A DNA stretch of 64,000 bases from Hygrocybe punicea (lineage: Eukaryota > Basidiomycota > Agaricomycetes > Agaricales > Hygrophoraceae): assembly GCA_963556145.1 (NCBI GenBank), contig OY744462.1, forward strand, positions 8,184,001 through 8,248,000, read 5' to 3'. Position numbers and translations under genes: made by a program. The notes under the pieces were generated by a model. It was not told the origin of the DNA. It ran no database searches and was given only the letters and a program-made list of their open reading frames with translations. How positions within the stretch are numbered: position 1 is the stretch's first letter; every line of letters begins with the position of its first letter. Of the stretch, positions 1 to 9,936 are shown piece by piece.

Positions 1-522
1 TTCTTCTTGATCAAGACTGACTGACAAAGAAAATACTAACAAAAATTTTGCGAACAAATAACCAAAAATGGATACTGAAATCAACTAAACTAACAATATT
101 ACCTGGTCTCAATGTCACTAAAGGGAGGCTTAAAAGTAATAGTGAGACTTACCTGGTCAACTTTCAATGATGCCACCAGGCCCACTACAAGTAGGTTGCC
201 TGGCAAGGAAATCAGGGGGATTCACCCGCCCTTTCATTCCTGAAGACCTGTACAGTGACAAGCACTCATTTCTGAGGACCAGACACCAACAGTTGGCACG
301 CAGAGATGCCACAATGTTCATTCAAGTTGAACAGATAACTTCAACAAAAGATACTGTCAGTAATGGGGTAATACAAATTAATCACTCATCTGGATGCAAA
401 CATACCAAAGAAGATACCTGACGGTGAAAAAGAAGAACATACCACAATAATCAAGTAGTCCTGTGAAGTGAACAGACGTCAGCAACAAAGCCTGAGGAAA
501 TCACCTACCAGTTAAGACTATG

Positions 523-577
523 ACACTACAGAATCTCTGGTTGTTGCCCGGTACAATAACCAAGGATCCTGTAGTGT
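523..577. repeat. Small imperfect palindrome in both arms
   Basis: A self-complementary stretch of about 55 bp begins with GACACTACAGAATC, ends with GATCCTGTAGTGTC, and has a short centre around CCCGG. A mirror copy sits at 3855-3909. It looks like an old miniature terminal-inverted-repeat insertion duplicated together with the arm. No function is evident. Confidence 0.7.
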
Positions 578-664
578 CATCAAAAGTGGTAGTGGTGGTT
601 GTGAGGTAAGGAGAAAATCTCAACCGTGTTTGATGGGCTTGTACTTATTTGTTCATGTGACTTA

Positions 665-770
665 ACGTGTTTGTTGATCACATGTCACAAAGTGTGATGT
701 CACGTTGGGCCGTCCAAACGTTACATCACACTTGTGACATGTCGCGTCTCATCAATCATGTGACCTGTCG
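665..770. repeat. Palindromic TGTGACAT-rich segment
   Basis: TGTCACAAAGTGTGATGTCACG on one side is answered by CGTTACATCACACTTGTGACA on the other, around GGGCCGTCC. It is followed by further TGTGAC/GTCGCG words. The segment recurs at 3662-3767 in the other arm. It could form a hairpin of about 25 bp. Confidence 0.7.
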
Positions 771-816
771 CGTTGCATTAATCATGTGACACATGAGTGG
801 TAATAATCATCATATT

Positions 817-926
817 CCGAGGGCAGGAATCCTGCCCTCGTCTCACTATGTATAATAGGTACAAAATACAATAATAATGATATAACGAGGGCAGGGAATC
901 ACCCTGCCCTCGTCTCATTGCTGAGC
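817..926. repeat. Pair of CGAGGGCAGG hairpins
   Basis: Two hairpins with 11-bp stems (CGAGGGCAGGA/TCCTGCCCTCG with a 1-base loop, and CGAGGGCAGGG/CCCTGCCCTCG with a 5-base loop) bracket about 60 bp of AT-rich sequence. Each is followed by TCTCA. The layout resembles the ends of a tiny mobile element, or paired protein-binding sites. Mirror copies lie at 3506-3615. Confidence 0.7.
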
Positions 927-954
927 CACCCCGACGGTCGGGTTCATTACCACC

Positions 955-1024
955 GCTGCTGCTGCCGTTGCCGTTGCCATTGTCGTGTCTGCTGCTGCTG
1001 CTGCGGTTCACGCTGCCGTTGCCA

Positions 1025-1056
<32 letters not shown>

Positions 1057-1640
1057 GTTGCCGTTGCTGCTGCTGCTGCTGCTGCTGCTGTTGCTGCTGT
1101 TGCCGTCGCTGCTGTTGCTGCCGTCGTCGTCGCTGCTGCTGCTGCTACCATTGCCGTTGTCGTTGTCGTGTCTGCTGTTGCTGGTGCTGCAGTTCGTGCT
1201 GCTGCCATTGCCGTTGCCGCCGTTGCCATTGCCATTGCGGCTGCTGCTGCTGTTCATGCTGCTGGTGCTGCTGCCATGGCTGGTGCGGCTGCTGTTGCTG
1301 TTCCCGGTCCCGGTCCCGCTGCTGCTGCCGTTCCCGCTCCTGGTCCTGGTCCTGGTCCTGGTCCTGCCGCTGCCTCGCCATCTTTGTTGCTGTCCTCATT
1401 GTTGTCGTTGCCGTCCACGCTGTCGTCGTTGCCGTCCACGCTGTCGTCGTTGCCGTCCACGCTGTCATCGTTGCCGTCCCCGTGGTTGTCGTTCCGGTCC
1501 CCGTGGTTGTCGTTCCGGTCCCCGTGGTTGTCGTTCCGGTACTCGTGGTTGTCGTTCCGGTCCCCTGCCGCTGCTGCTGCTGTTTGGGCTGCTGCTGCTC
1601 TTGCCATTGCCGTTGCCGTTGCAGGCTTCGCCTCGGCGCA
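955..1640. repeat. Low-complexity CTG/CCG and 18-21-bp tandem repeats
   Basis: Runs of CTG (about nine units near 1026-1055 and again near 1067-1092) are mixed with CCGTTG and GTCCTG words, then an 18-bp unit (GTCGTTGCCGTCCACGCT, about 1405-1470) and a 21-bp unit (about 1480-1560, four copies). Every frame stays open here, giving spurious poly-Leu, poly-Ala, poly-Cys, Ser/Asn-rich and Gln-rich reading frames on both strands. The reverse complement of most of this block is at 3005-3480. Confidence 0.9.
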
Positions 1641-1955
1641 GTAACGACTGCAAGGCATTAGTAGTACATAAAATAAGCAAAAAATCACTGATGACTTACT
1701 GTTGTCATCCTTTTCTTCCTCACCGTCGTCCGCGTCTGGGTCTTCGTCGTCTGGGTCTTCATCATCGTCGACCGCGTCCGCATCTGCGTCAACCCTGTCT
1801 TTGTCTCCGCCAACCCGGTCTCCATCATCCGCGCCATCCCCATACCGTTGTGGATCCCGTCTCCCATCATCGTCCTCGTTCTCGTCGTTCCAGTCCCCGT
1901 GTCCGTCATTGCCGTCCCCGTTCTCGTCGCTCCAGTCTGTCATTCCAGTCCCCAT
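1254..1955 (-). other. Acidic low-complexity reading frame with a plausible intron
   Basis: The minus strand holds an Asp/Glu/Gly/Asn-rich frame. A good intron candidate lies at 1648-1699 (52 bp, GTAAGT donor, pyrimidine-rich tract, TTGCAG acceptor) between an acidic segment and the repeat-encoded Asn-Asp-Asn-His region. The intron sits in the 796-bp block present only in the left arm. The composition is so biased that the frame may not be a real protein. It is recorded because the intron signals are unlike simple repeat sequence. Confidence that it is expressed is low. Confidence 0.2.
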
Positions 1956-2757
1956 TCCGTTCTCATCGTTGCCGTCCCCCCTCTCTTCGTTCCGGTCCTC
2001 GTTGTCGTCGTTCCGGTCCTCGTTGTCGTCGTTCCGGTCCTCGTTGTCGCCGTTCCCGGAACCATGGTTGTTGCCCTCTTATGGGCCTCGTGTCGTTGGC
2101 TGTCGATGTTGATGTGGTAATGTTCACGGTCGTCTGACGTGACGTTGCCGGAAAAGACCTAAAAAGTACGTGGAATTAGTTAATAAAAATAAATCAAACA
2201 AACTTAAAATGAAACTTAGCCTGGTGCTCTTCCGCAGCCTTGTGTCTGTGATCGTGGTTGCAAAGAAAGAGTGACATGGCTTGAACTCGCGCGAGAATTT
2301 CAACCGGCATTTGCCGATTTCCTAAACGGGGCCGAATTGCCATATTGGTACAGGTGGCTGGATTTTCTTATTGCTATTACATGCTGTATAACACCTCAAT
2401 GGCCAGGGCAAGACCCTGAAGGGATGTAAGTATCCCATACCCACAAGTATGGTAAATTTTGTATTTTATTTGAGCCTACAGAGAGAGCTATTCACAATGT
2501 ATTTGAGCCCTCTGCCAAAATTGGACCCTTAAACACCCAACTTTGCGAGTATACATCTAGAAAATCTAAAATTAATTCTAGCAGTACTAGGTGATGTGTG
2601 CTTCATTGTTACAATAAGTGCCTGGCAGTTAGTAGTCCAGGAAATGTGTTGTAGGACAAATGTGTGTGGAACTTCACATTAATAAATTATTGGCTGTTCA
2701 ATCAAAGTCCCGTTATTTGGATTCAAGTCACGCAACTCACAGCTTTACCATTTGTTG

Positions 2758-3375
2758 GCTACAGCACATTTCCTGGACTACTAACTGCCAGGCACTTATT
2801 GTAACAATGAAGCACACATCACCTAGTACTGCTAGAATTAATTTTAGATTTTCTAGATGTATACTCGCAAAGTTGGGTGTTTAAGGGTCCAATTTTGGCA
2901 GAGGGCTCAAATACATTGTGAATAGCTCTCTCTGTAGGCTCAAATAAAATACAAAATTTACCATACTTGTGGGTATGGGATACTTACATCCCTTCAGGGT
3001 CTTGCGGCAATGGCAAGAGCAGCAGCAGCCCAAACAGCAGCAGCAGCGGCAGGGGACCGGAACGACAACCACGAGTACCGGAACGACAACCACGGGGACT
3101 GGAACGACAACCACGGGGACGGCAACGATGACAGCAAGCACAGGAACGACGACAGTGTGGACGGCAACGACAACAGCGTGGACGGCAACGACAACAATGA
3201 GGACAGCAACGGCGGCAACGGCAATGGCAGCAGCACGAACTGCAGCACCAGCAACAGCAGACACGACAACGACAACGGCAATGGTAGCAGCAGCAGCAGC
3301 GACGACGACGGCAGCAACAGCAGCGACGGCAACAGCAGCAACAGCAGCAGCAGCAGCAGCAGCAGCAACGGCAAC

Positions 3376-3407
<32 letters not shown>

Positions 3408-4431
3408 TGGCAACGGCAGCGTGAACCGCAGCAGCAGCAGCAGACACGACAATGGCAACGGCAACGGCAGCAGCAGCGGTGGTAATGAACCCGACCGTCG
3501 GGGTGGCTCAGCAATGAGACGAGGGCAGGGTGATTCCCTGCCCTCGTTATATCATTATTATTGTATTTTGTACCTATTATACATAGTGAGACGAGGGCAG
3601 GATTCCTGCCCTCGGAATATGATGATTATTACCACTCATGTGTCACATGATTAATGCAACGCGACAGGTCACATGATTGATGAGACGCGACATGTCACAA
3701 GTGTGATGTAACGTTTGGACGGCCCAACGTGACATCACACTTTGTGACATGTGATCAACAAACACGTTAAGTCACATGAACAAATAAGTACAAGCCCATC
3801 AAACACGGTTGAGATTTTCTCCTTACCTCACAACCACCACTACCACTTTTGATGACACTACAGGATCCTTGGTTATTGTACCGGGCAACAACCAGAGATT
3901 CTGTAGTGTCATAGTCTTAACTGGTAGGTGATTTCCTCAGGCTTTGTTGCTGACGTCTGTTCACTTCACAGGACTACTTGATTATTGTGGTATGTTCTTC
4001 TTTTTCACCGTCAGGTATCTTCTTTGGTATGTTTGCATCCAGATGAGTGATTAATTTGTATTACCCCATTACTGACAGTATCTTTTGTTGAAGTTATCTG
4101 TTCAACTTGAATGAACATTGTGGCATCTCTGCGTGCCAACTGTTGGTGTCTGGTCCTCAGAAATGAGTGCTTGTCACTGTACAGGTCTTCAGGAATGAAA
4201 GGGCGGGTGAATCCCCCTGATTTCCTTGCCAGGCAACCTACTTGTAGTGGGCCTGGTGGCATCATTGAAAGTTGACCAGGTAAGTCTCACTATTACTTTT
4301 AAGCCTCCCTTTAGTGACATTGAGACCAGGTAATATTGTTAGTTTAGTTGATTTCAGTATCCATTTTTGGTTATTTGTTCGCAAAATTTTTGTTAGTATT
4401 TTCTTTGTCAGTCAGTCTTGATCAAGAAGAA
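2758..4431. repeat. Giant inverted repeat, right arm (internally deleted)
   Basis: Reverse complement of the left arm, separated from it by a loop at about 2656-2757. The outer 1.2 kb is nearly identical to its partner, including an 84-codon frame found at 167-421 on the plus strand and 4011-4265 on the minus strand. This arm lacks 981 bp relative to the left arm. The deletions fall at or next to short repeats, which suggests slippage or repair events after the palindrome formed. Confidence 0.95.
3005..3480. repeat. Low-complexity CAG/CGG repeats, right-arm copy
   Basis: Reverse-complement copy of the left-arm microsatellite tract, shortened by about 185 bp. CAG runs near 3340-3365 and 3380-3406 dominate. 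Frames through it (Ser/Asn-rich, Thr/Ala-rich, Gln-rich) are artefacts of the repeat. Confidence 0.9.
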
Positions 4432-4918
4432 GAAGAGCTCCTCCTTTGAGATCAAGACTGAATGGCGTTGGTGTCTTGCTTGTTATCCTTTCAGAGGCAT
4501 TTGTGACACAGTAGCAGTACTTGTTGTAATGTTAAGCTGTTAATGTCTGAGAAGGAATTTATTGCATTTTATCGGTGTAAACCCTAACCCTATGTCACAA
4601 GGTCAGCCGTATCATGGCTGGCCATTATATCTCTGGCACTGGTGAATCCATGACCCACAACCAGCCAGAGACCCATTAGGAACAGCCAACCAATGTGCCA
4701 TGACCAGCCAATGTATTCTGAGTGTTGGCCAATGCATATCATGTTGACAGCTGATGTAATTAGAGCTGTAGCCATCCCAATGTAGCTGGAGCTTTGGCCA
4801 ACCCAGGTGCTATGGCCATGTCATATGACCAAAGCTTTTGCCAACCCATGTTCCATGGCTACACCCAGTACAGTCAGCCGATCCATGTCTCATGGCCAGC
4901 CAATAAATGAACAGAGGT
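4432..4918. other. Spacer with degenerate minisatellite units
   Basis: No gene is visible. From about 4600 the sequence shows diverged words of the 44-bp minisatellite that follows (GGCCA, CCAATGT, CCATGGC), so the array probably decayed from this side. Two telomere-like units (CCCTAACCCTA) occur at about 4581-4591 and are probably coincidental. Confidence 0.5.
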
Positions 4919-5667
4919 CAGCCAATCCATGTTCCATGTCCAGCCGAAATACCCAGACCATCGGCCAATCCAGAGCCTAAATACCCAGACCTGTTGGCCA
5001 ATCCATCTCCCATGGCCAGCCAAAATACCCAGACCATTTGGCCAACCCATGTTCCATGGCCAAGTGAAATACCGAGACTGGTTGGCCAATCCATGTTTCA
5101 TGGCCAGCCGAGATACCCAGGGAAGTCGGCCAATCCAAGTTCCATGGCCAGCCAAGATACCCAGCCCGGTCGGCCAATCCACCTCCCATGGCCAGCCGAA
5201 TACCCAGACCCATTGGCCAATCCATGTTCCATGGCCAACCGAAATACCCAGACTGGTCGGCCAATCCACATTCCATGGCCACCCGAAATACCCAGGGCAG
5301 TCGGCCAATCCATGTTCCATGGCCAACCAAAATACCCAGACCGGTCGGCCAATCCACCTCCCATGGCCAGTGGAAATACCTAGCCCCGTCGGCCAATCCA
5401 TGTTTCATGGCCAGCAGAAATACCCAGACCCATCGGCCAATCCATGTTCCATGGCCAGCCAAGATACCCAGCCAGGTTGGCCAATCCATGTTCCATGGCC
5501 AGCCAAGATACCCAGCCAGGTCGGCCAATCCACGTTCCATGGCCAGCCGAAATACCCAGACCCATCGGCCAATCCATGTTCCATGGCCAGCCAAGATACC
5601 CAGCCAGGTCGGCCAATCCATGTTCCATGGCCAGCCTATATATCCCTCTGCTTCGGGCAACCCATGC
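4919..5667. repeat. 44-bp minisatellite, about 17 units
   Basis: Head-to-tail units open with GGCCAATCCATGTTCCATGG, continue CCAGCC(G/A)A(A/G)ATACCCAG, and end in a variable six bases. Seventeen units were counted by eye; most are 43-44 bp and one is truncated (about 4967-4999). Because 44 is not a multiple of three, three units make 132 bp, so any frame without a stop reads on as a 44-residue repeat. This explains the long Trp/Gly/His-rich and Pro-rich open frames on both strands; none is a credible gene. The last unit runs into the DIRS-like element. Confidence 0.95.
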
Positions 5668-5785
5668 TTCTCCGAACATGGAACCCTCGGCCAAGCCATC
5701 TGCCCTGGAGAAAGATATTGGTCGGCTGAGATAAGCCAGCCCACTTGGAGTGGGAATTGTCCATCTCGGCTGAGCCATGTCTTGT

Positions 5786-7156
5786 GGAAAGGATATGCCG
5801 TAAGGTGTGCCTCAATGTTGTCTGTCAACTCCGAAATCGGTTCCTCTGCATTTTCTTGTGATTGGGGAACTTTTATAGACTGTTTTACTCGTGTTCTGAA
5901 TGCTACTCCAGGTACCAATTCGGCTATACTGATTAATGTTCCCTTATTGATAATTTTACTCGCGATCTGGTGTCTCCCCCAGGTACTGAGGTCACCAATT
6001 TCAATGTCAATGCAGCCCACCATCGCATGCTGGTTGCACCTGAAGACCGCCTTTATGTGTGTGTCGCGTGGAAAGGTTGTGTGCATATGGATCATTGTTG
6101 CTGCTTCAGCTGTACAAGTTCATCAGCGATTTTTGGCCATACTGCTGATGCAATCGTACGCATTTATATTTTCAAATTGGTCAACGATATTCTCAAATGG
6201 GCTGACAACTTCATGTTCTGGCATAGCCCACAATCGATGGCGTCTGGTTGTATTCTTACAATGAGTCCCTGGTCTGGAATGTGGGTGCAGACTTGGGTTG
6301 GCCTTGGTCTACAAAACCGGGCAAGTGTATCCCTTTTGCATCATCCTTCAACTACATTATGTTTCACTGGAACCTCATCTCGAAATCCGTCTCCCTTCCG
6401 GATTCAAAGCATACAAAATTTCTGTCAAAGCTTGTTGGCTGGGTTTCTGGCACCTCTGTCACTCGTAAAGAATGTGAATCTGTCATCGGCGCTCTGAATC
6501 ATTGCTCAGCTGTCATCTTCACAAGTCGTTCCCACCTCCCTTCGCTCTATCGTTTTCTGACATCATTCGCCTCTCACCCCTCGCATTTTACTAAACTCCA
6601 TATTCCCTCCACTACCCTCGCCAACATCTCTTGGTGGCGCAAGCAACTCTCCCTCCCTTGGTGTGGTATGAACATCTCCGCTCGTCCGCCTTCCTCCCCT
6701 TGTACCATCTTTGTTGACGCTTCATTGTCATGGGGCATTGGGCTTGTCTGGGACGACCGTTGGTTAGCATGGCCACTTGTGCCTGGTTGGCATTCTGATG
6801 GCAGAGATATTGGCTGGGCCAAGATGGTCGCAATTTTTCTGGCCCTGCTCACAATCATAAATCACGGTGCCCATTCTGTCTCCTTCTCTCTTCGATCTGA
6901 TAACACTGGCATCATGGGAGCCTTCAGTGCTGGCCTTTCGCATAACCACCATCAAAACTCACTCCTCCACTGCATCCTTCTTCTATTTTATGAGTTTGAC
7001 ATCTGGTTTTCTATTACGTGGATCTGCTCTGAAGACAATCTGGCAGATGGTGCATTGAGGGGTCTTTTCCCTTCCTGGTCTAATGTTTTACCTCATCCAC
7101 CTCATATCCCATTTTTCTTACATCCTTTTGTCGCCCCTGCAGTTTCACCCCCTTGA
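5786..7156 (+). pseudogene. DIRS/Ngaro-like reverse transcriptase and RNase H, decayed
   Basis: Remnant of the polymerase gene of a tyrosine-recombinase retrotransposon. The RT starts around 5850 with a DWGTF...PG-T segment. An intron at 5912-5982 (71 bp, GT-AG) rejoins PG to TEVTNFNVNAAHHR, where the family has an Asp-rich FDVDAAYRR-like motif. RT then runs through APEDRLYVCVAWKG and KWADNF, which corresponds to the family's VDDF-like catalytic motif with the second Asp changed to Asn. Near 6245 the frame shifts by one base into a 302-codon frame carrying the RT thumb (SLVWNVGADLGWPWS, RKECESVIGALNH) and an RNase H-like domain (FVDASLSWGIG, then SLRSDNTGIMGAF and ICSEDNLADGALRG). Family assignment rests on recognised motifs and on the recombinase just downstream. 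It is inactive because of the frameshift and the lost Asp. Confidence 0.8.
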
Positions 7157-7260
7157 TGTTGTTTGTTTTTTGCCTCCCAGTTCCTGTTATATTTTAGCTC
7201 CTGCTTGGTGTTTATTCCTGTAAGCTTGCACGTGTATACTGCCAATAAGTCATGTAAAAA
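7157..7260. other. Spacer between polymerase and recombinase reading frames
   Basis: About 100 bp of pyrimidine-rich sequence with a GTAAGC word at 7220. In related elements RT/RNase H and recombinase are often joined, so this could be an old intron or linker. No junction can be fixed. Confidence 0.3.
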
Positions 7261-7772
7261 ATGAGATTTGTTTTTCCGTTAATGGCCATGGGCCTTTTTT
7301 TCCTTGTGCCCTTGATGCTGTCTGATGTGACTCTCATTCACATGGCCGCCCTGGTTACATCCTCCGTTTCTGATTTCATGACAACTAATTCAGTGCCGTC
7401 TCTCATTCCCCCGTCTCTCACTTCATTTCTGCCATCGATAGACCATACTCTCGCGCATGCGTGGGCTGCATCTACTCATAAAAACTACAATGGCGGTGTC
7501 TCAAGATTCATGGAATTATGCAAGGCAAACTCAATCCCTGCATCGGAATGTCTCCCAGCATCTGAGCTCCTCCTGTGCTCTTTCACTGCCTCTGCCGCTG
7601 GTATGCGTGGTGGCTCTTCTGTTCATAACAATCTTTTCGGCATCTGTGCATGGCATATCGTTAATGATCTCCCATACCATGGTGGCACACGTCTCTCCTA
7701 TGTTGTCCGTGGTGTTGAGAATCTTGCTCCTGCTCCCTTGAAGTGCCCGCTGCGCCTCCCAGTCACCTACGA

Positions 7773-8674
7773 TGTAGAGGGTTGACGTCCCTCTGAGTCC
7801 GTATCATCGATATATCATGAATCCGGACCAACCCGATGCCACCATTCGACTTGCATTCGAACCCGACATAACCCGACGTGACGTGACGTGATGTGACCCG
7901 ACGTGACCGACGTAACCCGACACATGCCGCTTTGTGACGGCCGCTTTTGGGCTAAATCCGGCAGCCTCAAACGCCTCGGAGTTCCAATTCCAGGAGATGG
8001 ATCTCTTCGGACTCAATCCCCGACTTCGGATTTACTTTATTTATGCATCCCCTCGTCCTTTCGGAGATATGTAGGACTTTCTAGATCTTTTCCTTGCATA
8101 TTCGTTTTCCCCTCCATTTCCTGTCTTCGTTGCTTTGCAACCCCCCTTTTCCATATCCCCATTCCAACCTTTCTTTGTAGCTTACCATCGGCCGAAGTAG
8201 ACATGTCCGAAAGTAGATTACTGTTTCCTGTACTATAAAAACGGTCCCCGACGACCGTACAAAAAAAGATACCATTAGTCCCCGTTTCCCCTTTAGTCAG
8301 AATCACCTTTTAATCCCTTCAAATGCTCGTCCACGTAGATCCTTAGCTTTTTATAGTTCACTTCGTCGTCTTTATCGTTGTTTCCGTATATTCGTTCATC
8401 GTTTCCGACCCGACCCGACCCGACCCGCCGTACCCGACATCGTCGGCATCGTCGGGTTCTTTATTATTTGTCCGTTTTCACTCCGTTCATCGCCGGCTTC
8501 GTCGTTATTAGTCCAGTTTTACGCGGCGGCTTTACTTTTACTAACATTCCCTTCTCTTTACTTCTATTCCCGACACTGATTTATCCAGTCACTTCTACGC
8601 TGACACCCACAGGTTAGGATCTTTTTATATATTTCTTTATATAGTTCCGAAGCCACCAAGAACCCGCATCTACA
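7773..8674. mobile_element. 902-bp insertion with TGTAGA...TCTACA ends, probable solo LTR
   Basis: The insertion interrupts the recombinase gene. It begins TGTAGAGGG, ends ATCTACA, and is flanked by ACGA on both sides (7769-7772 and 8675-8678). Its removal restores P-V-T-Y-D-M-L in frame. The interior has no coding capacity. It includes CGACGTGAC-type repeats (7865-7925), a CCCGACCCGACC run (8405-8430) and a CTATAAAA box near 8233. Short inverted TG...CA ends, a 4-bp target duplication and a TATA box suggest a solo long terminal repeat of an LTR retrotransposon. A TRIM or other non-coding element is possible. Confidence 0.7.
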
Positions 8675-9164
8675 ACGACATGCTTGTGGCTTTGTATCAC
8701 TACCTGTCTCCCTCCAATCCTTTTGATGCTTGCATCCTCGCAGCTGCTTCATGTGCCTTTTAGGGCAAATGCCATCTAGGTGATCTCCTCCCCCAATCGG
8801 ACCACTCACATAACCCAAACCTCTTCCCATCAGTTTCGGACCTCTTCCCCCCAGCTTCTGCCAGAGGCTCTCACAAACTCCATCTCCCTTGGGATAAGGT
8901 AAAGTGCATGAAAGGCACATATATCGTGATTTGCTGCCAATTTGGGCCAACAGACCCTATTGCTGCCCTTGACTCACACCTTGCATCGAATGAAATCCCT
9001 GCAAATTTCCCTCTGTTCACGTATAACACTTTTTCAGGGCACCTCACCCTTTGTGTATGAACATTTCTTGTCTGCTGTAACAGCGTTTGGACACGCCTCG
9101 GTTACCCAATTTTTTCGGGTCACAGCTTTCACATTGCCAGGACCACAGAACTTCTTCTTCACAG

Positions 9165-9781
9165 TGTGATGGCGAGTTCTGTTGTAGACCCGGAATGGGA
9201 ATCTACTAGAAGGGGTGATCTGCTAGAAAGAGATCAAAGGAGTAAAGTCTTTCTATGTAGTCTAGTCAATCCAACCCGAATCCGGGGTTCTGGATCAGAG
9301 GGGAAGTGAAGGGAGTGGAGTACGAAGACTAATATGGAGATGATACGAAGCGAGGACTAAGAAATAGAACTGAAGGGGAGCGATAACCTGTATTTTCTAT
9401 ATGATGGGATGTGATATGATACGGTGTGATATGATGTGGTTGTAGTATAAGGGTACATCTTTTATACTACTGGGAGTGATCCTGTGCTGTAGTAACTATG
9501 TACTACAAGCGAAGGCTGTAACTGATAGGAGTGGAGTGGAGTGGAGGAATTCTATGTACTAGGAGACGGGAAACGTAGATACATGATATATGACTATAAA
9601 CGTACTGATTCCGGGTCGTTAGAGACATCGCATCTTGAGTATGAACGATTCCGGAGGGGGATCCGGAGCGGAATCGATGGAGAGAACTGGAATCGGACGG
9701 AATTGACGATACATGAATGGGAATGGACAGGGACAATGTGGGATATGAAGAGGATTCGGGTCCAGACGGCCCAGAGCCTCT
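9165..9781. mobile_element. 617-bp insertion in the recombinase, flanked by ACAG
   Basis: Second insertion in the recombinase gene, bounded by ACAG at 9161-9164 and 9782-9785. Removal rejoins L-L-H with S-G-V-P in frame. It begins TGTGATGG and is purine-rich with many GGAGTGGAG and TGATATGAT words. Unlike the first insertion, its right end (CCTCT before ACAG) lacks a clean CA terminus, so the exact boundary may be off by a few bases. It has no coding potential and is most likely another solo LTR or a short non-autonomous element. Confidence 0.55.
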
Positions 9782-9936
9782 ACAGCGGTGTCCCGACCGA
9801 TATTGTAAAGATGCTCGGCCGCTGGTCTTCTGATGCTTTCTTGCGCTATTGGAGAGATCTCAAATCCATTGCCCCTTTCTATGCAGAACTCCTGCTGCCT
9901 CCCTCTTCATTCACAAAATCCTGCACTCGTCGTTAA

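Larger units (their letters stand above)
1..2655. repeat. Giant inverted repeat, left arm (open at window edge)
   Basis: The first 2.65 kb is repeated in reverse complement at 2758-4431. Base 1 pairs with base 4431, and paired coordinates add to 4432 over bases 1 to about 1222. The sum then steps to about 4596, 4617 and finally 5413 near the loop, so this arm holds three blocks missing from the other arm: about 1222-1385 (164 bp), one extra 21-bp repeat unit near 1500-1560, and 1612-2407 (796 bp). Together they account for the 981-bp offset. The arm still matches at base 1, so it may continue left of the window. No transposase or terminal duplication can be seen, so whether this is an element or a chromosomal inverted duplication is open. 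Confidence 0.95.
7261..9936 (+). pseudogene. Tyrosine recombinase of the DIRS/Ngaro-like element, split in three
   Basis: Three pieces form one gene. 7261-7772 encodes the N-terminal core-binding domain (HAWAASTHKNYNGGVSRFMEL, then PASELLLCSFTASAAG). 8675-9164 holds the first part of the catalytic domain (DMLVALYHYLSPSNPFDACI, then GHSFHIARTTELLLHS). 9782-9936 holds the end (SGVPTDIVKMLGRWSS, FLRYWR with the candidate nucleophile Tyr). Removing 7773-8674 and 9165-9781 with one 4-bp flank each rejoins the frame at both places. It is dead in other ways too: a TAG stop follows SCAF (about 8760), the Arg expected after the conserved GQC/GKC is His, and the Arg of the H-x-x-R motif is also His. 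Both Arg to His changes fit CGC to CAC. Confidence 0.82.

Noticed and set aside
918..2137. Poly-Leu, poly-Ala, poly-Cys and Gln-rich frames of 100-390 codons
   Set aside because: They arise from CTG/CCG and 18-21-bp repeats, occur in all frames and mirror each other in the two arms.
4577..4592. Telomere-like CCCTAACCCTA next to the palindrome
   Set aside because: Only about two units are present. Chance is enough to explain it, and there is no array or chromosome end.
4919..5667. CRISPR-like array
   Set aside because: Units are directly joined head to tail with no unique spacers, and the genome is eukaryotic.
4977..6095. Long minus-strand frame of 372 codons, Trp/Gly/His-rich, and similar frames on both strands
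   Set aside because: It is a read-through of the 44-bp minisatellite, which stays open in several frames. The residues repeat every 44 and no known motif appears.
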